From Pirellulales bacterium (GTDB lineage Bacteria > Planctomycetota > Planctomycetia > Pirellulales > Thermoguttaceae), in contig JAFGRD010000150.1 of assembly GCA_016935315.1 (NCBI GenBank), positions 23,444-87,443 on the forward strand: 64,000 bases of DNA. Reading direction: 5' to 3'. This document shows positions 37,439 to 45,996 of the stretch, piece by piece. A program made the translations under genes and the position numbers. The notes beneath the pieces were generated by a model. It saw nothing but the letters and a program-made list of their open reading frames with translations, made no database searches and had not been told where the DNA came from. Position 1 is the first letter of the stretch. The number at the start of each line of letters is the position of its first letter.

Positions 37439-39130
37439 TCACTCGGCGTGAAGGATACACAGCAGCGGCCGCCCGCCGTAGTCGGCGATGCGCTGCTCGT
37501 GGACCTTCCGCCCGGCCAGTCTCTTCCGGGCTCGATCCAAGTGCTCGCTGTCGGAGAATTCGACGCACCACACGCGGCCTTGTTCCAGCGCCTGCTCATA
37601 CGCGCGGGATCCGTCGATTTCCTCGGGTCCCACAACGCGTACGCCCTCCTCGCCCATGGCCAGGTAGCGCAGCGGCCAGTAATTCCAATACTCGCCGGCA
37701 ACGATCCAAACGGGCGTCGAGTCGGCGGACGGCGTGCCTGTCCGCTGCTGGAGAACGTATCGCAGGGCGGCCACTTTCGGCTCGACCGCCGCAGTCCGAA
37801 ACGTCGAGTGTCCCTGCCCTCCCGTGCGTTCGATAAAGCGAAAGTAGTGTGCATGGTAGTCGGCCAGCACGAGCCACGCCGCCGGCAGGGCCACCCCGAC
37901 GAAGGCGAGCCGCCACCGGGGTGAGCAGGCGGCGAAACCCAGTGCCAGTCCGCGACTGACAAGCAGCGTCGTCGGCACGACCAGACACATTGCGTACCGT
38001 TGCCAGCCGGGAATCAGGCTGCGAGGACCGGCAATCAACAGGAACCCGACCAGGGCGAGTGCCCACGCTGAGATCAGGACACGGTCTTCCGTTCGCCCAT
38101 CCCGCTTCGCGGATCGCCAAAGCAACGCCAAGGCGGCCGCCACCAACCCCCAGAACAGCACCGCGTCGACGCCCCATCCTTCGGCCTCGGCCGTCGACGG
38201 CCATTGCAGCCACGAACGCGAGCCGGCGACGTCCTGGTAGACGGTGTCCCCGGTGAACAGCCGCGGGTAGACGACCAGATAATGGGGCGTCGTCTGCGGT
38301 CGGATCAGCTCGCCGACGCTGCCCATGCGCTTGGTGAAACGTGCCAGGCGAGGCGATCCCGACGCCATCCCCCAAACCAGCAGGCTGGCCAGCACAACGA
38401 CCAGCGACAGCAGCGCCACGGCCGCTCGACGGCGCGGCGCGCCGACGGCCAGAAACCGCTTCACGTCCTCCCATCGCCACGACGTGGCCAGCGCGGCCAC
38501 AATGGCTGCTCCTGTCAGGAGATTGGTCAGATGGACCAGTAGGGCGGCGATCTGCGCCAACACGGCCACCATAATGAATCGGCTCTGCTGCTCTCTGAAA
38601 CGGACCGCCGCCAGCGAGAAGTAGACGATCGGCAACGTCGCCAGCACCGACTGGCTGGCGTCCCAGGCAAAGCGGCTGTAGGCGATGTTGATTGGCAAGA
38701 GAGCCAGAACCAACGTCGAGATCAGCGCCGTCCGTGAGTCGAAGACCCATCGGCAAAGCAGCCAATTGACGCCCAACGCGGCCAGCCCGCTGCCGACGGC
38801 GATCGACCGCAGCAGCGTGATCGAGGGCGGAAAGAAGACGTGCAACAACACGGCCGGTCCGAAGAAGAACGGATTCGGCGCGTTGCCGGTGGGTGTCTGA
38901 ATGTGGAACTTGTGCTCCCGCAGGAGTTCCAGCGCCTTGGCTCCGTACCAGGCCTCGTCGCCGTTGATGCCCGGGATGTGGTCCAGCGATCGGCAACGAA
39001 ACCAGACGGCCACCAGCAGGAGCGCCGCGAAGTTGACGGCCAACATGAGCTGAAGGAGTCTGGCTCGCCGAAGATGCACGCCGGAGAACAGCGGTTTGAT
39101 CCCGGGTTGTTGCTTCATTCGCTTCCCCAT
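37439..39130 (-). CDS. Membrane glycosyltransferase, PMT/ArnT-like (GT39 or GT83 type)
   Basis: This 563-residue protein has about ten hydrophobic helices. The first periplasmic loop carries the acidic pair of the superfamily in NGDEAWYGAKALELL. These GT-C enzymes move a sugar from a polyprenyl-phosphate carrier to a protein or lipid on the outer face of the membrane. The C-terminal soluble part (WNYWPLRYLAMGEEGVRVVG) resembles that of other planctomycete members. Start candidates are ATG 39130 and ATG 39118. The frame stays open farther upstream, but that part overlaps the next gene. It converges on the giant surface protein with a 41-base gap, so glycosylation of exported proteins is a possible role, by inference only. 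Confidence 0.8.
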   Translation of the reverse strand: MGKRMKQQPGIKPLFSGVHLRRARLLQLMLAVNFAALLLVAVWFRCRSLDHIPGINGDEAWYGAKALELLREHKFHIQTPTGNAPNPFFFGPAVLLHVFFPPSITLLRSIAVGSGLAALGVNWLLCRWVFDSRTALISTLVLALLPINIAYSRFAWDASQSVLATLPIVYFSLAAVRFREQQSRFIMVAVLAQIAALLVHLTNLLTGAAIVAALATSWRWEDVKRFLAVGAPRRRAAVALLSLVVVLASLLVWGMASGSPRLARFTKRMGSVGELIRPQTTPHYLVVYPRLFTGDTVYQDVAGSRSWLQWPSTAEAEGWGVDAVLFWGLVAAALALLWRSAKRDGRTEDRVLISAWALALVGFLLIAGPRSLIPGWQRYAMCLVVPTTLLVSRGLALGFAACSPRWRLAFVGVALPAAWLVLADYHAHYFRFIERTGGQGHSTFRTAAVEPKVAALRYVLQQRTGTPSADSTPVWIVAGEYWNYWPLRYLAMGEEGVRVVGPEEIDGSRAYEQALEQGRVWCVEFSDSEHLDRARKRLAGRKVHEQRIADYGGRPLLCILHAE

Positions 39131-39246
39131 CGCGGACTGTCGCCGCGTCTGTCCCGGCGCCCACGTACCCACGAGGGCGACTTGCCCGGGAAAAACCGGC
39201 GCGGAAATCTCTTCGACGAGTATACCTTGCCCGGAGGTCGTGAACC

Positions 39247-40146
39247 TCAGCGTTGTGGAGACGCCCCGGGCAGGCGGGCCAGCTCGATCCGCTTCAACAG
39301 CTCGCGGCTCGGCTGGTGTTCCGGTTGGATCGCCAGAGCATGTTGCGCGGCGGCGGCGGCCTCGGCGGGACGCCCGGCGAACCATTCGGCTTCGCCCAGG
39401 CGGTAGAACACGTCCGGCGTCGCTCGCCCGCGGTCTGCCGCGGCCGCGAAACACTCCGCTCCGTCCCGGTGGCGACCCAGCGCCGTGCAGGCCAATCCCG
39501 TCAGATAGAGCACTTCTTGCGGCTCCTCGCCCGGCGAGAAGGCTTCCGACAGGGTCTGCAACGTGGCCAGCGCGGCTTGCGGCCGGTCCAGTTGGAGATA
39601 CAACTCGGCGACGCTCAGCAGAACGTTGCGGTTGTCGGCAGCATAGACCAGGCAACGGTGGTAGTCGGCCAGAGCCTGCTCGTGGTGGCCCGCCGCGTGC
39701 ATCACACGTCCCCGAATGACCCAGGCCCCCGGCAATCTGGGATTCAAGTCGAGCGCCTCCTCGGCTTTCTGCCTTGCCCGCTCCATCTGGCCGGCGGCCA
39801 AGTGCATTTCGGCCAGACGGACCCGCAGCATGGCGTCATCGGGGGCAAGTTGGGCAGCTTCTTCCAACTGCTGGATTGACGCCCGCTGCGCGCCGCGACG
39901 CCAAAGGGCCTCAGCATAATGGCGCCGTGCCTCGGGATCGTTGGGGCACGTCTTGACGGCCTTGGCCAACAGGGCTTCGGCCTGCTCGTGCTGGCCCTGC
40001 TCGGCCGCGGCGATGCCGTGCTGCGACAATTGCCGACTGGCTGCCAGGGACTTCGAGGTCGGCCCGCCGCGGCCCGGCAAGCGGCAGCCTGCCGGCAATG
40101 ATAGCACTGCCGCGGCGATCATCCAGCGAAGGCCAACGCACCGCAT
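39247..40146 (-). CDS. TPR-repeat lipoprotein
   Basis: This 299-residue protein begins MRCVGLRWMIAAAVLSLPAGC, with a lipobox-like LPAGC at the end of the signal, so it is probably lipidated. At least six TPR units follow: LSQHGIAAAEQGQHEQAEALL, DAMLRVRLAEMHLAAGQMERA and GAWVIRGRVMHAAGHHEQALA are typical. An alternative ATG at 40173 would add nine residues before the signal. It is upstream of and on the same strand as the membrane glycosyltransferase, with a gap of about 115 bases, so the two may form an operon. Confidence 0.82.
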   Translation of the reverse strand: MRCVGLRWMIAAAVLSLPAGCRLPGRGGPTSKSLAASRQLSQHGIAAAEQGQHEQAEALLAKAVKTCPNDPEARRHYAEALWRRGAQRASIQQLEEAAQLAPDDAMLRVRLAEMHLAAGQMERARQKAEEALDLNPRLPGAWVIRGRVMHAAGHHEQALADYHRCLVYAADNRNVLLSVAELYLQLDRPQAALATLQTLSEAFSPGEEPQEVLYLTGLACTALGRHRDGAECFAAAADRGRATPDVFYRLGEAEWFAGRPAEAAAAAQHALAIQPEHQPSRELLKRIELARLPGASPQR

Positions 40147-40397
40147 TCTAATCAGATCGGGTCTTCCAGGCATTGCGGAGAAGCCTCGCCGGTCAGGCCT
40201 GTCCAGAGAAGCAAGTTGGGCAACCATGCAAGAGCAAGCACACGCAGTCACGAAACCGGCGCCCACGCGGAACGGTAGCAGAACCACCAGCTTTCCACCA
40301 GACCGGTTCGAGGAACCGGAGCGGTCGAGCGGTTCCCGGTGTTTCCTACGGGTGCTATCATGGGATCGGTTCGAGTCATTCCAGGGAGATGCCCGGT

Positions 40398-40847
40398 ATG
40401 CCGGCAAAATTCGAAAGATTGGGGATCTCGTTCCAGTATCCGGACAACTGGACGCTGGACGAAGAAGACGCCTTGGCAGGCCGCAGCGCGGTGACAGTCT
40501 ACAGCCCCGGCGGTGCGTTCTGGTCGGTCGTGGTCCATCCTCGTTCGGCCGACCCGGCCCAACTGGCCGAGGCAGCCGTCGAGGCGATGAAGCAGGAATA
40601 CGAGGGCTTGGAGGCAGCCGAGGCCCATCAGTCTCTGGCCGGGCAGGATATGATCGGCTACGACCTGAACTTCTACTACCTCGATCTGACGAATACTGCC
40701 CAGGTCCGCTGCCTGAAGACCGGTCAGGCGGTCTATACCGTTTTTTGCCAGGCTGAAGATCGAGAGTTCGCCGCGATTGAGAACGTGTTCCTGGCGATGA
40801 CGGTCAGCCTGCTGAACGGCCTGAAAGATCTCGGCTGCGGCCAGTAG
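40398..40847 (+). CDS. Small protein of unknown function, DcrB/PsbP-like fold possible
   Basis: This 149-residue protein has no signal peptide. The opening ERLGISFQYPDNWTLDEEDA has the ...YPxxW... pattern seen in DcrB, PsbP and related alpha-beta proteins. The rest alternates strands and helices, ending with FAAIENVFLAMTVSLLNGL. GGGAGA precedes the ATG at a normal distance. It is divergent from the TPR lipoprotein gene. No function is assigned. Confidence 0.68.
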   Translation: MPAKFERLGISFQYPDNWTLDEEDALAGRSAVTVYSPGGAFWSVVVHPRSADPAQLAEAAVEAMKQEYEGLEAAEAHQSLAGQDMIGYDLNFYYLDLTNTAQVRCLKTGQAVYTVFCQAEDREFAAIENVFLAMTVSLLNGLKDLGCGQ

Positions 40848-41231
40848 TCGGGACCGCAGTAGCAGCCCCCCTGAATAGGTGTACCCAGGCTCGCAAAAGA
40901 CCCGGCACTGAACGGGTTTGTAAGCCTTACAAGGAACGCTGTCGCCATTGGCCATGTGGCAGGGCCGGGGGCAGACTGCTCTAAGTCTTTTATGCGCAAG
41001 GACTTACTCGTCGAGACCCATGTCCGATTCCGCCGCCTGGCGGCATTCGGCACACCAAGTGCATCAAGACGGGACCGTAGGCGTCTTCGCCCGACCCAAT
41101 GGGCCTCAGGCCTTCCCGCACGCCTGGGACCTTATGGATCCTATACACTGCTGGTACCGTGAATCTTAGGTAGCGTCGCTCAACTCGCGACAGGCACGAC
41201 CCACTTCGGGACACCAGTTTTTCGCGGTGTG
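40848..41231 (+). ncRNA. Candidate structured small-RNA locus
   Basis: These 384 bases lie between a small gene and a perfect intrinsic terminator, and no convincing coding frame fits. The region contains a perfect palindrome TTGTAAG-C-CTTACAA at 40918-40932. A second hairpin around 40980-41007 pairs TAAGTCTTT with AAGGACTTA. None of the tmRNA, RNase P, SRP or 6S consensus blocks was recognised. It could also be an unusually long 3' untranslated region. Confidence 0.4.
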
Positions 41232-41272
41232 AGGGCCCGGTTGACTGCCCGCACAGTCAACCGGGCCCTTTT
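41232..41272 (+). terminator. Strong intrinsic terminator
   Basis: A perfect 16-base stem (AGGGCCCGGTTGACTG with its complement at 41254-41269) closes a 6-base loop and is followed by TTTT. It is the clearest rho-independent terminator in the window. It ends transcription from the small gene at 40398 or from an RNA starting after 40850. Confidence 0.9.
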
Positions 41273-41320
41273 CGTGTTGGGTGCGGGGGCCGATTCGACC
41301 GTCGCCGCCGGGCTGCCCTC

Positions 41321-41348
41321 TTGCTGGGCCCCAACTGTGGAATATACT
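41321..41348 (+). promoter_or_regulatory. Likely promoter of the DUF2582 gene
   Basis: TTGCTG at 41321-41326 and TATACT at 41343-41348 have a 16-base spacer. They lie just after the terminator and about 60 bases before the ATG at 41409. Confidence 0.5.
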
Positions 41349-41408
41349 TTGCAGAACTGGCCTATTGTCCAAACTGCAAGGTAGAAACGTCCGAGAGGAG
41401 GTAGCACG

Positions 41409-41630
41409 ATGGCAACGGCATCCCCCGCTTCGTGTGTCGCCCGGATCGGTGACACCGCTGGCATGGTATGGATGGCCCTGTCCGAGAACGGCCCGCTGAG
41501 CATTGCGAAGCTGACCAAGAACGTTGGCCAGCCTCGCGATCTGGTAATGCAAGCCTTGGGATGGCTTGCCCGCGAAGACAAGATCTGGATCGACGAGAAC
41601 GGCCGCACGCGGGTCGTCTCGCTAAGGTAG
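41409..41630 (+). CDS. DUF2582-type winged-helix protein
   Basis: The protein has 73 residues. The sequence IGDTAGMVWMALSENGPLSI, then a recognition-helix region (DLVMQALGWLAREDKI), matches the small stand-alone winged helix-turn-helix family DUF2582. Members are probably DNA-binding but lack a characterised target. GAGGAGG lies seven bases before the ATG, and a promoter and an upstream terminator isolate it as a single-gene unit. It converges on the Spy-like gene. Confidence 0.82.
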   Translation: MATASPASCVARIGDTAGMVWMALSENGPLSIAKLTKNVGQPRDLVMQALGWLAREDKIWIDENGRTRVVSLR

Positions 41631-41800
41631 AATCGCCCACACGCCCCGCGACCGCACAACACTCCGGCTGGGCGCGATCGGGAGCCGTGCGACCAGGACA
41701 TTGCCCGACGTGATGGACGGCCGCAGGGCGTGCGGGGCATGTATTTACCCAGGCGTCCACCGCGGTCCGCCAAAACGCGATCCCAGCCAATGAGTTCTTC

Positions 41801-42187
41801 CTATTTGGCCGCCGCCTTCTTCTTCTCGCGTTCGGCCTTGGCCGCGGCTTTCAAGTCGTCGATTTCCTTCCGCTGTTCCGGCGTCAAGACGGCAACTACC
41901 TTGGCGTCCCGTTCGTTGGTCAGTGTCTCCAGTTGGGCCTTCAGGGCCGCTATCTTCGGCGCGTATTCCTTCTGAATCGCGTAGATTGCTTCTCGCTGTT
42001 TCTCGTCGACGACCCGGCGGTAGTAGCTGGGCAGACGACCGCGAGACTCCTTTGCCTTCTCGACAGCCGGCGGCTCTGCGCCGCCCTTCTCCTGGCCGGT
42101 CGCCGGCCCCTGGCCGTTCAGCAGGACGACTGACAGAAACGCCAATATGGTCCAGGGCATCACTCGAACCGCAACAGATCGTTTCAT
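41801..42187 (-). CDS. Secreted Spy/CpxP-like helical protein
   Basis: The 128-residue protein has a signal peptide (MKRSVAVRVMPWTILAFLSVVLLNG...). A helical, highly charged mature part follows and contains VLTPEQRKEIDDLKAAAK. The LTPEQ block is the LTxxQ motif of Spy and CpxP periplasmic chaperones, which bind unfolded proteins or regulate envelope stress. Planctomycetes have many such small proteins of unknown role. The ATG at 42187 is preferred because GGAGG lies just upstream; an in-frame GTG at 42199 overlaps that site. Confidence 0.75.
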   Translation of the reverse strand: MKRSVAVRVMPWTILAFLSVVLLNGQGPATGQEKGGAEPPAVEKAKESRGRLPSYYRRVVDEKQREAIYAIQKEYAPKIAALKAQLETLTNERDAKVVAVLTPEQRKEIDDLKAAAKAEREKKKAAAK

Positions 42188-42696
42188 GGGAACCTCCACT
42201 AAAGATGGTGTACTTATGTGCCCACGCGCCCATCATAGTGGGTGCAACCCCAGAGTGGAACAGACCGGAATCGCGGAACAGAGGGATTTCCGGAAAAGAA
42301 CTCCGTGGATGGGTTTCAGTCGGCCATCGGAGGGGCTTTTCTGCCATGGGGCGCGAAACGGCGCCGCCACCCTCGCCTGCTCCCAGAATGGGGTTGTTCC
42401 GATATTTTGTGCTCCCGGGTGCCGTTCTTGCGGCCAAGGGGACGTCCCCTTTTCGCTGACACGAAAACTGGGGCAGTCCCCCCCCGAGGACACCCGCCCT
42501 GGACCCGTGGCCAATGCACCCGGCCTATCCGTTGTCTCCAGCGGGGCTTTGCCGCAGACGCTGAGTTGGCGCCCTTGCCATGTGCGAGTTTCCGACGTAA
42601 CCTAGACGTGAGCCCCGGATAGGCCTTGGGATTGCGGCCAAGGTCGAAGGAAACAGGGGAATTAGGACGACGACACCCAGAAAGGGAACGACGATT
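42188..42696. other. Divergent intergenic region with palindromes
   Basis: These 509 bases separate the Spy-like gene from a plus-strand TPR gene. No protein is supported. The main feature is a cluster of short palindromes at 42436-42475, described separately. Confidence 0.55.
42436..42475. repeat. Cluster of nested palindromes
   Basis: AAGGGGACGTCCCCTT is a perfect 16-base palindrome at 42436-42451. It is followed by TTTTCG...CGAAAA and then ACTGGGGCAGTCCCC. The region could fold into two or three adjacent hairpins. Because the flanking genes are divergent it is not a terminator for either. Confidence 0.6.
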
Positions 42697-44043
42697 ATGA
42701 CACGCCAACCAACGCGCTTGACCGTTACTCTGGCGATTCTTGCTCTGCTTGCCGGCTTGACGGCAATGAGGGTCTCGGCCCAGGACATCCCGGTCGAGGA
42801 ACCCCCCCCCGCCGAGCTGCCGGTTCCGGACGAGCAGATCAAGGAGGTGGCCGATGCGGCCCAACTCTTCGGCAAGCTCCAGTTTGATGCGGCCCTGTCG
42901 AAGCTGAAGGAAGCAACCACGAAGCACCCGGAATTGCCGCCGGCGCAGTTGATCATGGCCACTTGGTTTGCCCGGGCGAACCAGGCGGGCGCGGTTCGAG
43001 CCTACTTGGAACTGACCGTCAAGGATCTGCCCAACGACCCGGAAGCCTACTTGATCCTCGGTGACATCAATACGGGAGAACGCCGGACAACCGAAGCGGG
43101 CCTGCTCTACGCGAAAGCGGCTGAGTTGGTGCCGGGCGTGACGAATGAGGAGCGGAAGAGCCGGTTGGGCCCGCGGGTCGAGTCGGGGCTGGCGGCGGTG
43201 GCCGCAGCCCGGCAGGATTGGGCCACGGCCCAAAAGCATCTCGAAGCCTGGCTGAAGCTTGATCCCAAGAGCGATGTGGCGATGCGGCGGCTTGCGGTGG
43301 CCCTGTTCCAGCAGAGAGACGCCAAGCAGGCCTTGGAGCAACTCAAAACGGCGTACGAGATCAACCCGAAGACGCTTCACTATGGCGCAACCATGGCTCA
43401 GTTCTACGAGCAGTCTGGCGATCATGAGAACGCCAAGACCTGGATGGAGTTCGCCATGAAAGCGGCGCCGAAGGCCCTTTCGACCTGGCTGGTGGCGGCC
43501 CAATGGTCGCTGCAAACCGGGCAACTGGCCGAGGCCGAGAAGGAAGCCGCCACGGCCATGCAGCTTGACCGCGAGTCGATCGACGCGAAGATCCTTCGTG
43601 GGGTGATCGCATTGTTCCAACGGGATTACAAGTCGGCTGAGATCTATTTCGAGTCGGCCCTGCTGGATTCTCCCAGGAATTTCGCCGCGAAGAACAATCT
43701 CGCGCTGGCCCTGTGTGAACAGAGCGACGAGGCGAAGAAGCGTCGCGCGCTGGACTACGCCGTGGAGAACGCCCGGCTCTTTCCCAAGAATGCCGAGGCC
43801 ATTTCCACGTACGGTTGGGTCCTCTACAGAGCCGGCAACGTCAAGGAAGCCGACACGGTGCTGAGCCGGCTGGCGCGCTCCGGCAGAGTGAGCGAAGACA
43901 CGGCCTACTTCATCGCCCGCGTTGCCGCGGAAAGCGGCCGCAAGGACGAAGCGAAGGCCGTGTTGGAGCCGACCCTGCAGAGCAAACGGCCCTTCTCGAA
44001 GCGTCAAGAGGCCCAGACGCTGTTGGATGAGCTCAACCGATAG
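42697..44043 (+). CDS. Secreted TPR-repeat protein
   Basis: This 448-residue protein has a signal peptide (TVTLAILALLAGLTAMRVSA), an acidic Pro-rich linker and about ten TPR units. Typical ones are PEAYLILGDINTGERRTTEAG, LDPKSDVAMRRLAVALFQQRD and AEAISTYGWVLYRAGNVKEAD. The repeat style resembles PEP-CTERM/XrtA-linked TPR proteins, but no such sorting system is visible here. It is likely an envelope scaffold. AAAGGGA precedes the ATG. A perfect hairpin follows the gene. Confidence 0.85.
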   Translation: MTRQPTRLTVTLAILALLAGLTAMRVSAQDIPVEEPPPAELPVPDEQIKEVADAAQLFGKLQFDAALSKLKEATTKHPELPPAQLIMATWFARANQAGAVRAYLELTVKDLPNDPEAYLILGDINTGERRTTEAGLLYAKAAELVPGVTNEERKSRLGPRVESGLAAVAAARQDWATAQKHLEAWLKLDPKSDVAMRRLAVALFQQRDAKQALEQLKTAYEINPKTLHYGATMAQFYEQSGDHENAKTWMEFAMKAAPKALSTWLVAAQWSLQTGQLAEAEKEAATAMQLDRESIDAKILRGVIALFQRDYKSAEIYFESALLDSPRNFAAKNNLALALCEQSDEAKKRRALDYAVENARLFPKNAEAISTYGWVLYRAGNVKEADTVLSRLARSGRVSEDTAYFIARVAAESGRKDEAKAVLEPTLQSKRPFSKRQEAQTLLDELNR

Positions 44044-44112
44044 GCCGGTCGAGTCCGGCTGGGTCGAGTCAGATCGCCTGGGTGCAGACTACTGTCCCTC
44101 CGGTGGGCGCGC

Positions 44113-44157
44113 AAAAAAGATCATGGTAAGCCGATCCGTCGTCATACCATGATCTTT
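44113..44157. terminator. Bidirectional-type terminator hairpin
   Basis: AAAGATCATGGTA at 44116-44128 pairs perfectly with TACCATGATCTTT at 44145-44157 around a 16-base loop. An A-run precedes it and a short T-run ends it. It lies about 70 bases after the TPR gene stop. The stem is AT-rich, so it may be a weak terminator. Confidence 0.55.
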
Positions 44158-44499
44158 ATCCTGAAACGGGACACTACGCATCCCGCCCTCCCGGCAGGTC
44201 TCTACGAATGGGATCGGCTCGATCCGTACTATTCCTGGAGCCGATTTTGCCTTTGATTCCGATTTTGCGCCAGGAAGGCGAGGCTCCGATCGTAGGGGCT
44301 GGTGGTGTACGAAACCGGCGGAAGCCCGCGGCTTGCGGAGTGGCAACGCCGCGTCGAGTCCGAAAAGACGGCGCACTGGGCGCTGCGGTAGCCTCCGCAG
44401 CGTGTACAATAGACGGCGCGCCGCCCGCAGCGGCTGCAGACTCTTCAAGCCGTGTAACCATTGCCGCAGCTGGCCGAGGACCTGCTCGACGCATCTGCC
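44158..44499. other. Intergenic region with nothing recognised
   Basis: These 342 bases lie between the hairpin and the next gene. Short open frames on both strands resemble no family, and no clear promoter was seen. Confidence 0.5.
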
Positions 44500-45522
44500 A
44501 TGTCGAACGACTTGCCGCGCGAACCCGACGAAAATGACCCCGGCTACGTCGGCGTGCGCGATTTTCTGCTGTATGGGCTGTCGCTGCCCGAAAGGACCAT
44601 CCGCAGCGCCTCGAGCGTCGTGGGCGGGGCGTTGCGGGAATCCGCCGAACTGCTGGTGCCACAAGCGTTCCGCAACTCGAAGACCTACAACGTGATGATC
44701 CGGCAGATGTTGGATTTCATGGCCGAAGACATCGGCGGTGTCCAACGACCCGATGATCCCGAGGCGCCGCCGAAGATCGAGAACTTCGTGGCACGCAAGG
44801 CCGTGGGGAACTTCATTGACATGGCCGGATGGGCGACTTTTCACCTCTCACCGTTGACGGTGCTGGCCGTCGTCAGCGACCTTGCCTACGGCTCGCAAGC
44901 CTACCTGCAACTGCTGGGCGACGACCTGAAGCAGCAGGGAATCATTGACGAGAGCTCCACGATCGCCCATGTCGACGATTTGCTGGAGGCGGTCGCCGCC
45001 GCCGCCAAGACCACCGCTACCGCGTTCGACACGCCGCCGCTGTCGGTCGTCGGTCTGAAGCAAACGATCGACCAGACCCGGGAAGCCGTCTCGTCGATCA
45101 ACCCGATCAACGTGGTCCCCCAAGCCGAGGTGCAGCGACTGTGGGAGGAGATCCACGAAACGGCGACCAGTCAGGGGGTCAATCCGATGGCCGTTTCCAG
45201 TGCGATGACGCTCTATTCCCTGGAGAAAATCGGCACGTTGGGCCGCGGGGCCCTCTCGACCGTCAAGGCCGCCGGCACCCTCTTCGATCGGCACGTAATC
45301 GATCACTACATCGACGGACTCAATGACGTCCGTGAGAAGGGCATCTATGCCTCGCTGAGTAAAACCAGCCAGCCGTACATCACCGCCGTTTGGGAGAATT
45401 TCTCGTCTGAGAAGAAGACGATCACTGAAGATGTTCTCTCCGGCAGAATGATCGGCCGGGCCTGGCGTGCCGCCCGGTGGTGGCTGGGCAGCGGCCGCAC
45501 GTCACAGCGTCGCTCCATCTGA
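44500..45522 (+). CDS. Conserved-looking protein of unknown function
   Basis: This 340-residue protein is not recognised. It is mainly helical. One moderately hydrophobic stretch, LSPLTVLAVVSDLAYGSQAY, lies near residue 115, and there is no signal peptide. Long amphipathic helices surround it, and the C-terminus is basic (GRAWRAARWWLGSGRTSQRR). This could be a peripheral membrane or phasin-like protein. The ATG at 44500 starts the normal-looking sequence; a TTG at 44461 is possible. Codon use matches the neighbours. The next gene is feoA, 219 bases downstream, with its own Fur-like site. Confidence 0.7.
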   Translation: MSNDLPREPDENDPGYVGVRDFLLYGLSLPERTIRSASSVVGGALRESAELLVPQAFRNSKTYNVMIRQMLDFMAEDIGGVQRPDDPEAPPKIENFVARKAVGNFIDMAGWATFHLSPLTVLAVVSDLAYGSQAYLQLLGDDLKQQGIIDESSTIAHVDDLLEAVAAAAKTTATAFDTPPLSVVGLKQTIDQTREAVSSINPINVVPQAEVQRLWEEIHETATSQGVNPMAVSSAMTLYSLEKIGTLGRGALSTVKAAGTLFDRHVIDHYIDGLNDVREKGIYASLSKTSQPYITAVWENFSSEKKTITEDVLSGRMIGRAWRAARWWLGSGRTSQRRSI

Positions 45523-45685
45523 AACCGCATGCGATTCCGCTTGCGACGCGACCCCGTGCGGCGAGAAGCCAGGTTCGTAAGTGCCTTTTCGGAAAGGTGT
45601 TACGACTGTGCTTGCTGGTTCTTCGGGGTTTTTCTGGTGTCCGGGGTTGAACCGATCGAAAAGGAGTAGTAGAATCATCGATAGT

Positions 45686-45704
45686 GAGAATGAGTCTCAT
45701 TTAT
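45686..45704 (+). promoter_or_regulatory. Fur box of the feo operon
   Basis: GAGAATGAGTCTCATTTAT matches the 19-base Fur consensus GATAATGATAATCATTATC at most positions, with the GAGAATGA / TCATT inverted halves intact. It lies 38-56 bases before the feoA start, where bound Fur would block transcription when iron is plentiful. Confidence 0.8.
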
Positions 45705-45741
45705 TCTGAATCATCTTGATGACACCTCGTAGGGTGCTCCC

Positions 45742-45984
45742 GTGATAGACAAGGCGATCCCGCTCAGCGGCCTGTCCGTAGGCCAGTTGGCTTACGTCCG
45801 CCGCATCAGCGGACATCCTGACCACGTGCATCGACTGGAAGAATTCGGGTTGCGGGGCGGGACACGTGTTCAGATGTTTCGTCGCGGCAGCCCCTGCATC
45901 ATCCGCATGGCCGGTAACAAGGTCTGCTTCCGAGCCGACGACCTGCTGCGCATTCTGGTGGAACCGGAGACTGCGTCAAGCTGA
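45742..45984 (+). CDS. feoA: Ferrous iron transport protein A
   Basis: The protein has 80 residues and an SH3-like FeoA fold. It opens with AIPLSGLSVGQLAYVRRISG and continues with RLEEFGLRGGTRVQMFRRGS, which is the family pattern. FeoA is a small cytoplasmic partner of FeoB. The start is GTG at 45742 with a weak AGGG upstream. Its stop is followed within 13 bases by feoB, and a Fur box precedes it. Confidence 0.92.
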   Translation: MIDKAIPLSGLSVGQLAYVRRISGHPDHVHRLEEFGLRGGTRVQMFRRGSPCIIRMAGNKVCFRADDLLRILVEPETASS

Positions 45985-45996
45985 TTGGCCGGTCCC

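Noticed and set aside
40848..41231. tmRNA, RNase P RNA or 6S RNA in the terminator-linked region
   Set aside because: None of the tag-peptide, P4 or central-bubble consensus sequences was found. It is reported only as an unassigned candidate.
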